DNA from: Pseudogulbenkiania subflava DSM 22618
GTDB taxonomy: Bacteria; Pseudomonadota; Gammaproteobacteria; Burkholderiales; Chromobacteriaceae
Length of the DNA: 64,000 bases
Assembly (NCBI RefSeq): GCF_900177275.1
Contig: NZ_FXAG01000022.1
Location: forward strand, 1-64,000
Direction: 5' to 3'
Of the stretch, positions 10,214 through 19,384 are shown piece by piece (the stretch's first letter is position 1; each line of letters starts with the position of its first letter). A program made the position numbers and the translations under genes. The notes below the pieces were generated by a model. That model was given only the letters and a program-made list of their open reading frames with translations. It was not told the DNA's origin and searched no databases.

Positions 10214-10239
10214 CACAAGCGGGGCGACGACGGTATAAT
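10212..10239 (+). promoter_or_regulatory. sigma-70 promoter of ilvE
   Basis: TTCACA (10212-10217) and a perfect TATAAT (10234-10239) are 16 bp apart, 35 bp before the ilvE start. A transcript start near 10246 would give a leader of about 28 bases. The -35 overlaps the right arm of the preceding hairpin. Confidence 0.7.
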
Positions 10240-10273
10240 CTGCCGCACACTACTTTTCAGACGGAGAAACACG

Positions 10274-11200
10274 ATGTCCATGGCTGACCGCGACGGCTTC
10301 ATCTGGTACGACGGCAAACTGGTCGACTGGCGTGATGCCACCACCCACGTACTGACTCACACCCTCCACTACGGCATGGGCGTGTTCGAAGGCGTGCGTG
10401 CCTATGAAACCCCGAAAGGCCCGGCCATCTTCCGTCTGCAGGACCACACCGACCGTCTGTTCCGCTCGGCCCACATCCTCGACATCAAGCTGCCGTTCAC
10501 CAAGGAAGAGATCAACGCCGCCCACGTCGAAGTGGTGCGCGCCAACCGTCTCAAATCCTGCTACTTCCGCCCGATGGCCTTCTACGGCTCGGGCAAGCTG
10601 GGCGTGGCGCCGCCGGTAGGCGACGTGCACGTGATCGTGGCCGCCTGGCCGTGGGGCGCCTACCTCGGCGAAGAAGGCCTGGAGCGCGGCATTCGCGTCA
10701 AGACCTCGTCCTTCACCCGCCACCACGTCAACATCACGATGTGCAAGGCCAAGGCCAACGGCAACTACATGAACTCCATCCTCGCCAACACCGAAGCCAC
10801 CCGCGACGGTTACGACGAGGCGCTGCTGCTCGACGTCGAAGGCTACGTGGCCGAAGGGTCCGGCGAAAACATCTTCATCATCCGCAAGGGCAAGCTGTAT
10901 ACCCCGGACCTGACCTCGGCGCTGGAAGGCATCACCCGCGACACCGTGGTGCAGATCGCCAGCGAGATGGGCCTGGAACTGATCGAGAAGCGCATCACCC
11001 GCGATGAAGTCTACAGCGCCGACGAAGCCTTCTTCACCGGCACCGCCGCTGAAGTGACGCCGATCCGCGAGCTGGACAACCGCGCCATCGGCAGCGGCAC
11101 GCGCGGCCCGATCACCACGGAAATCCAGAAGCGCTACTTCGACTGCGTCAAGGGCCTCGACCCGGCGCACGAAGAATGGCTGACCTACATCGAACAATGA
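10274..11200 (+). CDS. ilvE: branched-chain amino acid aminotransferase
   Basis: Class IV PLP aminotransferase, 308 residues, that makes or breaks leucine, isoleucine and valine by transamination with 2-oxoglutarate. Family features are [14 protein letters not shown] at the start, [12 protein letters not shown], the lysine region [11 protein letters not shown], and EGSGENIF followed by [12 protein letters not shown]. The start is ATG 10274 with GGAG at 10263-10266; the open frame extends back into glnE without family similarity. It is followed by a small zinc-finger gene in the same direction. The threonine dehydratase gene ilvA, an earlier step of isoleucine synthesis, is separate at 49.2 kb. 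Confidence 0.95.
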   Translation: MSMADRDGFIWYDGKLVDWRDATTHVLTHTLHYGMGVFEGVRAYETPKGPAIFRLQDHTDRLFRSAHILDIKLPFTKEEINAAHVEVVRANRLKSCYFRPMAFYGSGKLGVAPPVGDVHVIVAAWPWGAYLGEEGLERGIRVKTSSFTRHHVNITMCKAKANGNYMNSILANTEATRDGYDEALLLDVEGYVAEGSGENIFIIRKGKLYTPDLTSALEGITRDTVVQIASEMGLELIEKRITRDEVYSADEAFFTGTAAEVTPIRELDNRAIGSGTRGPITTEIQKRYFDCVKGLDPAHEEWLTYIEQ

Positions 11201-11246
11201 ACGTCCCGGCCGGCCCTTGCCGTGGCCGGCCTGCAAGGAAGCAAGC

Positions 11247-11450
11247 ATGACCGTACTGAAAGAAAATACCCAACGCGTGATCGAAGTCACCGAGAAGGAC
11301 CTGCCGCTGCACTGCCCGATGCCGGACATGGTGAAGTGGAATGCCCACCCGCGTGTCTTCCTGCCGGTGCACAAGACCGGTGAAGCGCTGTGCCCATATT
11401 GCGGCACCCGCTACAAGCTGGTTGGCCCGGTGAGCGGGCACCACCACTAA
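11247..11450 (+). CDS. CHCC-type zinc-finger protein
   Basis: A 67-residue protein of the zf-CHCC family (PF10276), related to the zinc-binding NDUFS6 subunit of mitochondrial complex I. The metal ligands are visible as LHCP, a central histidine in LPVHK, and CPYCGTRY, with a terminal HHH. The start is ATG 11247, preceded by AAGGAAG; earlier codons have no family similarity. It lies 46 bp downstream of ilvE and probably shares its transcript. The cellular role of the bacterial family is not established. Confidence 0.85.
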   Translation: MTVLKENTQRVIEVTEKDLPLHCPMPDMVKWNAHPRVFLPVHKTGEALCPYCGTRYKLVGPVSGHHH

Positions 11451-11594
11451 GAGCCCATCTCATTAGGCGGCTGTGCCTGCGCATCTTGAGCGTCAGCGGT
11501 GCTCGGAATCCTCATGTACTCCGTGTACATTCCGGTTCCTGTGCTCCGGTGACGCTCAACCTGCTTTGGCTCGCCCACCTACTGAAATAGGCTC
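11451..11594. repeat. hairpin-forming MITE-like intergenic repeat
   Basis: A 144-bp block starts directly after the zinc-finger stop codon. Its ends are imperfect inverted repeats: the first 17 bases (GAGCCCATCTCATTAGG) match the reverse complement of the last 17 at 13 positions. Inside is a second perfect inverted repeat, GAGCGTCA (11488-11495) against TGACGCTC (11550-11557), and a palindromic centre around 11503-11535. No coding frame is convincing. The structure fits a non-autonomous miniature element or a REP-like repeat. I see no second copy in the window. Confidence 0.6.
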
Positions 11595-11620
11595 TGATTT
11601 ATCACAAAGGACATACTAGG

Positions 11621-11646
11621 GGTGCGGCCCGCTGCCGCACCTTTTT
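11621..11646 (+). terminator. rho-independent terminator just before waaF
   Basis: An 8-bp perfect stem GGTGCGGC / GCCGCACC with a five-base loop is followed by TTTTT (11642-11646). It should end ilvE/zinc-finger transcripts. It stops only 11 to 14 bases before the waaF start codon, leaving little room for a ribosome-binding site. Confidence 0.85.
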
Positions 11647-11660
11647 GCTTTGTATCGATG

Positions 11661-12698
11661 ATGAAAAAAATCCTGGTGATCGCCCCATCCTGGGTGGGCG
11701 ACGGCGTCATGGCCCAGCCACTGTACCGGCGCCTGCACGAACGCCATCCGGACCTGGAACTGCACGTCTTCGCCCCCAGCTGGACGCTCCCCTTGCTGGC
11801 GCGCATGCCCGAGGTTCACAAGGCCCACCTCAATCCGTTCGGCCATGGCCAGCTGCGCCTGCGCGACCGCTGGCAAGTGGGCCGCCTGCTCGCCCGCGAG
11901 CGTTTCGACCAGGCCATCGTCCTGCCCAATTCGATCAAATCGGCACTGGTACCGATGTTTGCCGGCATCCCGCGTCGTACCGGCTTCCTTGGCGAGTCGC
12001 GCTACTGGCTGCTCAACGACGCGCGCGAGCTGGACGAAACGGCGCTGCCGATGATGGTCGAACGCTTTTGCGCCCTGGCCGAAGACAAAGACCAGCCGGT
12101 GGTGCGACCAATTCCCCACCCCCGGCTCGCCAGTGACGCAGCGGGCCGAGAGGCCGCGCTCAGCCGCCTGCAGCTGGACACCCAAAAACCGATCGCCGCC
12201 TTCTGCCCCGGGGCGGAATACGGCCCGGCCAAGCGCTGGCCGAGCCGGCACTTTGCCGAACTGGCCCAGCGCTTCACTCGGGCCGGCTACCAGGTATGGC
12301 TGTTCGGCTCCCCCAAGGACAAGGAGATCGGCGACGAGATTGCCGCCCTGTCAGGGCATACGGCCGTCAACCTCTGCGGCAAGACGGGCCTCGACGAGGC
12401 GATCGACCTGCTCAGCCTGGCCAGTGTCGCCGTCTGCAACGACTCCGGCCTGATGCACGTTGCGGCCGCGCTGGATGTACCGCTGGTTGCCCTATACGGC
12501 TCCTCCAGCCCGGATTTCACGCCGCCGTTGACAGCGCGCTCGGCCATCGCCACGCTGAATCTGGAATGCAGCCCCTGTTTCGAGCGTCAATGCCCCTACG
12601 GGCATACCGACTGCCTCGAGAAGCTCGTCCCCGACATTCCCTGGAAAGCCGTCGTCCAGTTTGTGCCGCCGCTGACGGACAAGGCCGATGAAACGTAA
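11661..12698 (+). CDS. waaF: ADP-heptose:LPS heptosyltransferase II
   Basis: WaaF adds the second heptose to the lipopolysaccharide inner core at the inner membrane. The protein has about 345 residues, the family length. It begins with the typical MKKILVIAPSWVGD followed by a VMAQPL segment. It carries the glycosyltransferase-9 motif FCPGAEYGPAKRWP and the C-terminal CNDSGLMHVAAAL...ALYGSSSPDFTPP region. Two adjacent ATG codons (11658, 11661) are possible starts; the second gives the conserved N-terminus. No clear Shine-Dalgarno is visible because an intrinsic terminator ends at 11646. It is 18 bp upstream of a TetR gene. Confidence 0.93.
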   Translation: MKKILVIAPSWVGDGVMAQPLYRRLHERHPDLELHVFAPSWTLPLLARMPEVHKAHLNPFGHGQLRLRDRWQVGRLLARERFDQAIVLPNSIKSALVPMFAGIPRRTGFLGESRYWLLNDARELDETALPMMVERFCALAEDKDQPVVRPIPHPRLASDAAGREAALSRLQLDTQKPIAAFCPGAEYGPAKRWPSRHFAELAQRFTRAGYQVWLFGSPKDKEIGDEIAALSGHTAVNLCGKTGLDEAIDLLSLASVAVCNDSGLMHVAAALDVPLVALYGSSSPDFTPPLTARSAIATLNLECSPCFERQCPYGHTDCLEKLVPDIPWKAVVQFVPPLTDKADET

Positions 12699-12716
12699 CC
12701 GGACACTGCCCAAGAC

Positions 12717-13316
12717 ATGACCACACTGGAAAAGAATACGCCACTGGAAGAAAACAGCCGTCGGATGGAACTGGTACGGGCCGCCGCCAAATTGTTCCGC
12801 GACCAGGGTTACGAGCGCACTACGGTGCGCGACCTCGGCAACGCGGTTGGCCTGCAGTCGGGCAGTCTGTTCTATCACTTTCGCACCAAGGAAGAAATCC
12901 TGGTTGCCGTGATGGCACTGGGCATCAGCAGCACCACCGAGCAACTGGAGCGGGCCATCGCCAAGGCCGGATCGACGCGGGAGAAATTGTCCGCGCTGTT
13001 CCACGTTCACCTGAACTCGCTGCTCGGCGACAATCAGGCGGCGCTGGAAGTCATGCTGTACGAGTGGCGCAGCATCTCCGAGGCTGCCAAGCCGGGGCTG
13101 ATCCTGCTGCGCGACCGTTACGAGGCGTTGTGGCAAGCCGTGCTGGACGAGGCAGCGGCCGCAGGGCTGGTCAAGCCGGATACGCGCCTGCTGCGCCGCA
13201 CCCTGCTAGGCAGCCTGCACTGGTCCGTCCAGTGGTACCGCAAGGATGGGGAGCTGTCCGTGGACAAGCTGGCTGACCGTATGCTGGATCTGGTTTTGAT
13301 CGAACAATCGAAGTAA
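12717..13316 (+). CDS. TetR-family transcriptional regulator
   Basis: A 199-residue TetR regulator. The DNA-binding domain (about residues 14-62) shows the helix-turn-helix in TTVRDLGNAVGLQSGSLFYH, followed by FRTKEEIL. The C-terminal ligand domain has the EVMLYEWRSISEA segment that I associate with fatty-acid or steroid catabolism repressors of the KstR2/FadR type; the ligand is unknown. It lies 18 bp after waaF and is probably co-transcribed, although the two have no obvious functional link. No target gene is adjacent. Confidence 0.88.
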   Translation: MTTLEKNTPLEENSRRMELVRAAAKLFRDQGYERTTVRDLGNAVGLQSGSLFYHFRTKEEILVAVMALGISSTTEQLERAIAKAGSTREKLSALFHVHLNSLLGDNQAALEVMLYEWRSISEAAKPGLILLRDRYEALWQAVLDEAAAAGLVKPDTRLLRRTLLGSLHWSVQWYRKDGELSVDKLADRMLDLVLIEQSK

Positions 13317-13430
13317 CCGGATTACACGGGCTATGTCGTTTTTCCACCCGGGCAGGCGATCATTACTACGGCATACCTCGGAAGCTGGGCTAGAATATCA
13401 GCATCACGCCTTTGGGCAGCAGGTCCGCAC

Positions 13431-13892
13431 ATGAACATTGCAGGCAGCACAGCCAGTATTGGCTACACCACCGTTGCGCCAAGCGCGGCTTACCGCGCCG
13501 ATCGTGACCCTCTCCCCGAGTCGACACCCGACACCTCGGCCGACCCCGCCCCCCTCGCGTGGGCTGCCGGCATCACCGTGCCGCGCCGCAGCGAGAGCAT
13601 CGCCCAGGTCGAGAGCGAGCTCAGCCGCCAGTTGACGGTGAATCAGGCCACCGGCTCCGAGGCCGACAGCGCCGCACCCGACGCCACGGCGACGAGCACC
13701 AGAAAGGCATCCGCCGCCGCAACCTCTCCCGACGACAACCCCGAGCCACCATCACCCCGGCCAGTCCAGACGGACACTGCTGGGCAGCTGAACGCCACGG
13801 CTCAACTGGCCGTCACCCAGTATCAGGCGCACCAAGCGCTGCTCGACACAGACAATGATTCCAGCTCGCACCGGATTTCCCTTTCTGCCTGA
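13431..13892 (+). CDS. hypothetical low-complexity protein
   Basis: A 153-residue protein that I do not recognise. It is rich in Ala, Ser, Thr, Pro and Asp, has no signal peptide or membrane segment, and looks disordered through residues 20-125. The last 30 residues (from QLAVTQYQAHQALLD) look more ordered. The ATG at 13431 has AGG eight bases upstream, and a TAGAAT -10-like hexamer is at 13391-13396. The frame ends just before a strong terminator. Because high-G+C DNA easily gives such open frames, I hold it as likely but unproven. Confidence 0.5.
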   Translation: MNIAGSTASIGYTTVAPSAAYRADRDPLPESTPDTSADPAPLAWAAGITVPRRSESIAQVESELSRQLTVNQATGSEADSAAPDATATSTRKASAAATSPDDNPEPPSPRPVQTDTAGQLNATAQLAVTQYQAHQALLDTDNDSSSHRISLSA

Positions 13893-13914
13893 GCACGCGG
13901 CAGTACCACAAAAA

Positions 13915-13953
13915 GACGATGGCCCGACACATCATCCGTGTCGGGCCATCGTC
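13915..13953. terminator. strong bidirectional terminator hairpin
   Basis: A 16-bp perfect stem GACGATGGCCCGACAC / GTGTCGGGCCATCGTC with a 7-base loop lies between convergent genes. The AAAAA at 13910-13914 becomes a U-tract for minus-strand transcripts, so it mainly terminates the Sel1-repeat gene. Confidence 0.85.
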
Positions 13954-13977
13954 GTATTCATTCACACGCTACACCAG

Positions 13978-14610
13978 TCACTCTGTCAAACGCCGGGCCA
14001 GTTCCCGCGCCTTGAGTGAAGCGGCCACATCTCCCTGCCGGGCCGCCGCCACATACCAGCGAATCGCCTCGCGCAAATCCTGCGCCACCCCGTCGCCGTG
14101 CTCGTACAGGCTGGCCAGTAGATACTGCGCGCCGACATCGCCTTGCTCGGCGGCCGCCTTGTACCACTTGGCCGCCTGCAGGTAATCCTGCGTTACGCCG
14201 CGCCCCAGATAATACTGGGTGCCCAAGCTGACCTGGGCATCACGGTAGCCTTGTCGCGCAGCCAAGTCGAACCAGCGGGTTGCCTCCGGCTGCGAGCGCG
14301 GCACACCATCCCCGTTCTCGTACAACAGACCCATCGCGTACTGCGCCCGCGACAAACCATGGCCGGCAGATTTACGCAGCAGCTCAAGCGACTTGTCCCG
14401 GTTGGGCGAAACCCCCTGTCCGTGCCAGTACATCATGGCGAGATTGAACTCAGCCACTGGCTCACCTGCGCGAGCCCCCTCCTCGAACAGCTTCCGGGCG
14501 GTAGAGTAATCCCCTCCCTCATAGGAAGACCACCCCGGTATCGCCGGCTTTTCTTCTGCCAGCGCGAAGAGGCTCAGGCCGAACAAACACATCAGCATCA
14601 GGTAACGCAC
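13978..14610 (-). CDS. secreted Sel1-like repeat (tetratricopeptide) protein
   Basis: A 210-residue exported protein. A signal peptide covers about residues 1-18 (cleavage near FALA-EE). Four to five Sel1-like repeats follow, each with the A-x-x-x-L-G-x-x-Y-x-x-G-x-G-V pattern (for example AQYAMGLLYENGDGV and AQYLLASLYEHGDGV). Such repeats mediate protein-protein contacts, often in the periplasm; no specific partner can be named. I chose GTG 14610 because GGAGGAGG lies five to seven bases before it, whereas the in-frame ATG at 14625 overlaps that Shine-Dalgarno. A strong terminator follows the gene. Confidence 0.8.
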   Translation of the reverse strand: MRYLMLMCLFGLSLFALAEEKPAIPGWSSYEGGDYSTARKLFEEGARAGEPVAEFNLAMMYWHGQGVSPNRDKSLELLRKSAGHGLSRAQYAMGLLYENGDGVPRSQPEATRWFDLAARQGYRDAQVSLGTQYYLGRGVTQDYLQAAKWYKAAAEQGDVGAQYLLASLYEHGDGVAQDLREAIRWYVAAARQGDVAASLKARELARRLTE

Positions 14611-14654
14611 GGCACCCTCCTCCATCGGAAGAAGTGACAGCCGCCACTGGCCGC

Positions 14655-14843
14655 TCAGGCGGTGACATCGACATTCTGTCCCAGATGAGGCGGATTGACC
14701 GATGCCGCCTGCTCGGAAACGTTCACCGCGCCCTCAATCAAGGAGAGCGCGGTATCCGCTGCCACCTCTCTGACCTTGTTCAAGGAATACACTTGCAGCG
14801 TCGTGGCAACGTCCACCAAACCGGCTTGACTAATCGGGTCCAT
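14655..14843 (-). CDS. YjfB-like putative motility peptide
   Basis: A 62-residue peptide resembling the YjfB/putative motility protein family (PF14070). It begins MDPISQAGLV, has a helical middle and ends in LGQNVDVTA, which closely resembles the family's usual C-terminal LGQNVDIxA. YjfB-like genes are associated with flagellar regulons in some bacteria, but their biochemical role is unknown. ATG 14843 has GGGAG eight bases upstream; an in-frame GTG at 14858 is less well placed. No flagellar genes are adjacent, so this is a lone regulon member if the assignment is right. Confidence 0.7.
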   Translation of the reverse strand: MDPISQAGLVDVATTLQVYSLNKVREVAADTALSLIEGAVNVSEQAASVNPPHLGQNVDVTA

Positions 14844-14920
14844 GCCCACATCTCCCACATTGCTTGCTACTATTTTGACTGTAACCTCCGGCAGCGGTTC
14901 TGTCAGTCATAACTTGTTAA

Positions 14921-15910
<990 letters not shown>

Positions 15911-15913
15911 GCC

Positions 15914-16534
15914 TTGAAGCCCTTCAAGGAACAGCTGAAGGGGTTTCGTAAACAGGCAAGGCAAGCCGCCTTGCCTGTTTTGCCTTCGGTCAAGCCGCCC
16001 GAACCGGAGCCGGATTTCCGCAAACTGTTTTGCGACGTCCGCCCGGTCAAGGACGGCAACCGCGTGCCGCCGTATACCCCCAAGCCCAGCCCGCGCCCGC
16101 GTCAGCCAGATCGATACGTCCAGCTTCCCCTGGAACTGGAAGCGGCGTTGCTGGCGCATGCTGTCGGCTGGTTCGAACCGGCCGAACTCGAGCGCAACTT
16201 CGCCCGGAACGGCATGCCAGCGGCCACGCTCAAACGCCTGCGCAGCGGCCACTGGCCCGTTGTCGCCGAACTCGATCTGCACGGACTCGACCGCTACCAG
16301 GCCCAGGACACCCTGACGCTGTTCCTGCACCGTGCCAGCACACGTGGGCAATGCGTGCGCATCATCCACGGCAAGGGCTTCGGCTCGCAAGGCGCACCGG
16401 TGCTCAAGCGCATGGTGCGCAACTGGCTTAAACACCACCCCGAGGTACTGGCCTTCTGTGAAGCGGACGAACGCCAGGGTGGCAGCGGCGCCTTGATGGT
16501 CCTGTTACGCCGCCCTCCCTCACCAAACAAGTAA
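15914..16534 (+). CDS. Smr-domain protein
   Basis: A 206-residue protein with a C-terminal Smr (small MutS-related) domain at about residues 110-200. The hallmarks LDLHGLDRYQA and the glycine-rich IIHGKGFGSQGAPVLK are visible. Standalone Smr proteins are endonuclease-like; some cleave RNA at stalled ribosomes (SmrB), others act on branched DNA. The N-terminal 70 residues are basic and proline-rich. The only usable start is TTG 15914, three bases after the trxB stop; the next ATG would be near residue 100. The start is therefore the least certain part. Confidence 0.82.
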   Translation: MKPFKEQLKGFRKQARQAALPVLPSVKPPEPEPDFRKLFCDVRPVKDGNRVPPYTPKPSPRPRQPDRYVQLPLELEAALLAHAVGWFEPAELERNFARNGMPAATLKRLRSGHWPVVAELDLHGLDRYQAQDTLTLFLHRASTRGQCVRIIHGKGFGSQGAPVLKRMVRNWLKHHPEVLAFCEADERQGGSGALMVLLRRPPSPNK

Positions 16535-16619
16535 CCCCTCTTCCCAGCGTCATGGGTTTCCGCTAGTCTTCAAGAAAAGGGCGGGCCCATGTCATTACCA
16601 CCCTACCCAGGAGCTACGC

Positions 16620-17072
16620 ATGCAAGGCGAACGCTGCCCCGACTTCACTCTGCCGGCCACTTCCGGCAAAACGTTCACGTTGGCCGAAGCCGGCAAACCA
16701 CTGGTCATCTACTTCTACCCCAAGGACAACACTCCCGGCTGCACCAACGAATCGATGGCCTTCCGCGACCTCTACACGGAATTCACCGCAGCCGGAGCCG
16801 AAGTGGTCGGCATCTCGCGTGACAGCCTGAAGTCCCATGAAAACTTCAAGGCCAAGCTGGAACTACCCTTCGAATTGCTGGCCGACCAGGAAGAAGTCGT
16901 CTGCAACCGCTTCGCTGTCATCAAGATGAAGAATATGTATGGCAAACAGGTAAGGGGGATTGAGCGCAGCACTTTCGTCATCGACACGCAAGGTAACGTG
17001 GCGCGGGAATGGCGTGGCGTGAAGGTGCCAGGCCACGCCGAAGAAGTGCTGGCGTTCGTCAAGACGCTTTGA
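16620..17072 (+). CDS. bcp: peroxiredoxin (BCP/PrxQ family)
   Basis: A 150-residue thiol peroxidase that reduces hydroperoxides with electrons from thioredoxin. The peroxidatic cysteine is C41 in KDNTPGCTNES. In E. coli BCP a resolving cysteine sits five residues later (PGCTVQAC); here that position is M46, so the classic C-x4-C pair is missing. A further cysteine is in VVCNRF. The enzyme may work as a 1-Cys type or use another resolving thiol. ATG 16620 has AGGAG six bases upstream. trxB lies 0.7 kb upstream on the same strand. The uptake-like word is at 16679-16688. Confidence 0.92.
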   Translation: MQGERCPDFTLPATSGKTFTLAEAGKPLVIYFYPKDNTPGCTNESMAFRDLYTEFTAAGAEVVGISRDSLKSHENFKAKLELPFELLADQEEVVCNRFAVIKMKNMYGKQVRGIERSTFVIDTQGNVAREWRGVKVPGHAEEVLAFVKTL

Positions 17073-17127
17073 GCGCAGCCCTGCCCGGCATCCCCGGCCG
17101 GGCACTGCGCAGACAAGGGGACTCATC

Positions 17128-18531
17128 ATGACAAGCCACAGGAAAAGCAGAATCGCCAAGCTGTTTGTGCTGGACACGAATGTACTGCTGCACGACCCGA
17201 CCTGCCTCTTCCGCTTCGAAGAGCATGATATTTTCATCCCCATCATCACCCTCGAAGAACTCGACAATCACAAGACCGGCATGTCCGAAGTGGCGCGCAA
17301 CGCCCGCCAGGCCAGCCGCTTCCTGAACGAGATTGTCAGCAGCACCGAGGCACGCATCGACGCCGGTATCTCGCTGGCCGGGCCAAGCAAAGATGCCGCC
17401 TCCGGCAAGCTGATCCTGCAGACCCAAGCCATTTACAGCGTGTTGCCCACCTCGCTGCCGGTCGGCAAAGCCGACAATCAGATCCTGGGCATCGTCATGG
17501 CGCTCAAGGAGCTGCATCCTGAACGCCCCGTCATCCTGGTCTCCAAAGACATCAACATGCGCATCAAGGCGCGTGCGCTGGCACTGGATGCGGAAGACTA
17601 CTTCAACGACAAGGTGCTGGAAGACACCGACCTGCTGTACACCGGGTCGCGCGAGATCGATGCCAGTTTTTGGGATCGCAACAGCGAAGACCTACGCTCG
17701 TGGCAGGAGCATGACCGACGCTACTACCAGATCAAGGGGCCGGACGTCCCGGACATGCACGTCAACCAGTTGCTCTGGCAGACCGGCGAGCAGCCGTTGC
17801 TGGCCATGGTCACCAAGATCGAGGGCAAGACCGCCACCCTCGAGACGCTCAAGGACTTCAGCCATCAGAAAAACAACGTCTGGGGCATCGTGGCGCGCAA
17901 CCGTGAGCAGAACTTCGCCCTCAACCTGCTGATGAACCCGGATATCGATTTCATCACCCTGCTGGGCCAGGCGGGCACCGGCAAGACCCTGCTGACACTG
18001 GCAGCCGGGCTCGCCATGACACTGGAGCAGAAACTCTACTCGGAAATCATCATGACCCGGGTGACGGTGCCGGTTGGCGAGGACATAGGCTTCCTGCCCG
18101 GCACCGAGGAAGAAAAGATGACCCCCTGGATGGGGGCGCTGGAAGACAACCTCGACGTGCTCAACAAGAGCGACGACGACGGAGGAGACTGGGGACGCGC
18201 CGCCACCCGTGACCTGATCCGCTCGCGCATCAAGGTGAAGAGCCTCAATTTCATGCGCGGCCGCACCTTCCTCAACAAGTACCTGATCATCGACGAGGCC
18301 CAGAACCTCACGCCCAAGCAGATGAAGACGCTGATCACCCGCGCCGGTCCCGGCACCAAGGTGGTCTGTCTCGGCAACATCTCGCAGATCGATACTCCCT
18401 ACCTGACCGAAGGCAGCTCCGGGCTGACCTACGTCGTCGACCGCTTCAAGGGATGGGTGCACTCGGGCCATATCACGCTGCAGCGTGGCGAGCGTTCGAG
18501 GCTGGCCGACTTCGCAGCCGAAGTGCTATGA
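17128..18531 (+). CDS. PIN-PhoH family ATPase (PhoH2-type)
   Basis: A 467-residue fusion of an N-terminal PIN nuclease domain (from about residue 12, LFVLDTNVLLHDP; acidic metal ligands follow in ITLEELDNHK) with a C-terminal PhoH ATPase domain. Walker A is LLGQAGTGKTLL near residue 278 and Walker B LIIDEAQNLTP near 387. PhoH2 proteins of this layout have been reported as RNA helicase/ribonucleases and in some bacteria belong to toxin-antitoxin-like pairs. No antitoxin gene lies directly upstream; the preceding gene is the peroxiredoxin, 55 bp away. The stop overlaps the start of a hydrolase gene by ATGA. Confidence 0.92.
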   Translation: MTSHRKSRIAKLFVLDTNVLLHDPTCLFRFEEHDIFIPIITLEELDNHKTGMSEVARNARQASRFLNEIVSSTEARIDAGISLAGPSKDAASGKLILQTQAIYSVLPTSLPVGKADNQILGIVMALKELHPERPVILVSKDINMRIKARALALDAEDYFNDKVLEDTDLLYTGSREIDASFWDRNSEDLRSWQEHDRRYYQIKGPDVPDMHVNQLLWQTGEQPLLAMVTKIEGKTATLETLKDFSHQKNNVWGIVARNREQNFALNLLMNPDIDFITLLGQAGTGKTLLTLAAGLAMTLEQKLYSEIIMTRVTVPVGEDIGFLPGTEEEKMTPWMGALEDNLDVLNKSDDDGGDWGRAATRDLIRSRIKVKSLNFMRGRTFLNKYLIIDEAQNLTPKQMKTLITRAGPGTKVVCLGNISQIDTPYLTEGSSGLTYVVDRFKGWVHSGHITLQRGERSRLADFAAEVL

Positions 18532-19361
18532 CGCACCCCCGTCTCGAAGTCATTCGCGAGGCGGCAAAAGGGGTGGCGCGCAATGCGCCGCCCCTTTTGT
18601 TTTTGCATGGGGCTTTCTCCGCCGCCTGGTGCTGGCAAGAGCATTTCCTGACCTGGTTCGCCGAGCAAGGCTACGATTGCTGGGCACCCAGCCTGGAGGG
18701 TCACGGTGGCAGCAGCGGGCGCAACTACCTGTCCGGCATCAGCATCGACGACTATGTACGCAATCTATCGGCGGTGATTCGCCAGATCGGCCACACCCCG
18801 ATCGTCATCGGCCACTCGATGGGGGGCTTCGTACTGCAACAATATCTTGCCCTGCACGCCCTGCCTGGCGCCGTCTTCCTGGCCTCGGTTCCTCCACACG
18901 GGCTCGCCGGCTCCAGCCTCCGTTTGCTGAGCCAGGCGCCATCGCAGTTTCTTGCGTTGAATCTGTATCAGAACGGCATGCATCAACCCGACTGGCGCGA
19001 GTTGCGGGACATGCTGTTTTCTCCTGCCGCCAGCGACGAGGCCATCGCCCTGATGGCCAGGCAAGCTCAGCAGGAAAGCCAGCGCGCCATCATGGACATG
19101 ACCCTGATCAACCCGCTGTTCATCCGCCCGTTGCCGCCGGTGCCGGCGCTGGTACTGGGCGCCGCCGACGACAGGCTGATCTCGGCTGCCGACGTGGTCG
19201 CCACCGCCTCCCGGCTCAACTGCACCGCCGAGATTCTGCCGAGCATCGGCCACATGATGATGCTGGACGCTCACTGGCCGCAGGTTGCCGATCGCATACT
19301 GGAATGGCTCGACCGGCACTGGCCACAACCTGAAGCCGAAACCTACCCCTCCCCCAATTGA
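18528..19361 (+). CDS. alpha/beta hydrolase
   Basis: A 277-residue alpha/beta-fold hydrolase. FLHGAFSAAWCW is the oxyanion-hole region, GHSMGG carries the nucleophilic serine, and a late PSIGHMMML supplies the catalytic histidine, with the acid probably in GAADDRLIS. The substrate is unknown. The start ATG 18528 overlaps the PhoH stop in ATGA, so translation is coupled to the upstream gene; the longer open frame upstream lies inside phoH. A copy of the uptake-like word follows directly after the stop. Confidence 0.88.
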   Translation: MTHPRLEVIREAAKGVARNAPPLLFLHGAFSAAWCWQEHFLTWFAEQGYDCWAPSLEGHGGSSGRNYLSGISIDDYVRNLSAVIRQIGHTPIVIGHSMGGFVLQQYLALHALPGAVFLASVPPHGLAGSSLRLLSQAPSQFLALNLYQNGMHQPDWRELRDMLFSPAASDEAIALMARQAQQESQRAIMDMTLINPLFIRPLPPVPALVLGAADDRLISAADVVATASRLNCTAEILPSIGHMMMLDAHWPQVADRILEWLDRHWPQPEAETYPSPN

Positions 19362-19366
19362 TACCA

Positions 19367-19379
19367 AGGTTGGCCGAAG
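19367..19379 (+). repeat. uptake-like word AGGTTGGCCGAAG, intergenic single copy
   Basis: A perfect copy of the 13-base repeated word lies between the convergent hydrolase and SNase genes. With the following bases it can form a small GGCCG/CGGCC hairpin, unlike the three places where two copies face each other. Confidence 0.6.
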
Positions 19380-19384
19380 CGGCC

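Noticed and set aside
7482-10250. A 922-codon open frame on the minus strand opposite glnE
   Set aside because: It is the complement of a high-G+C gene with strong codon bias; glnE shows complete family motifs and the minus-strand translation has none.
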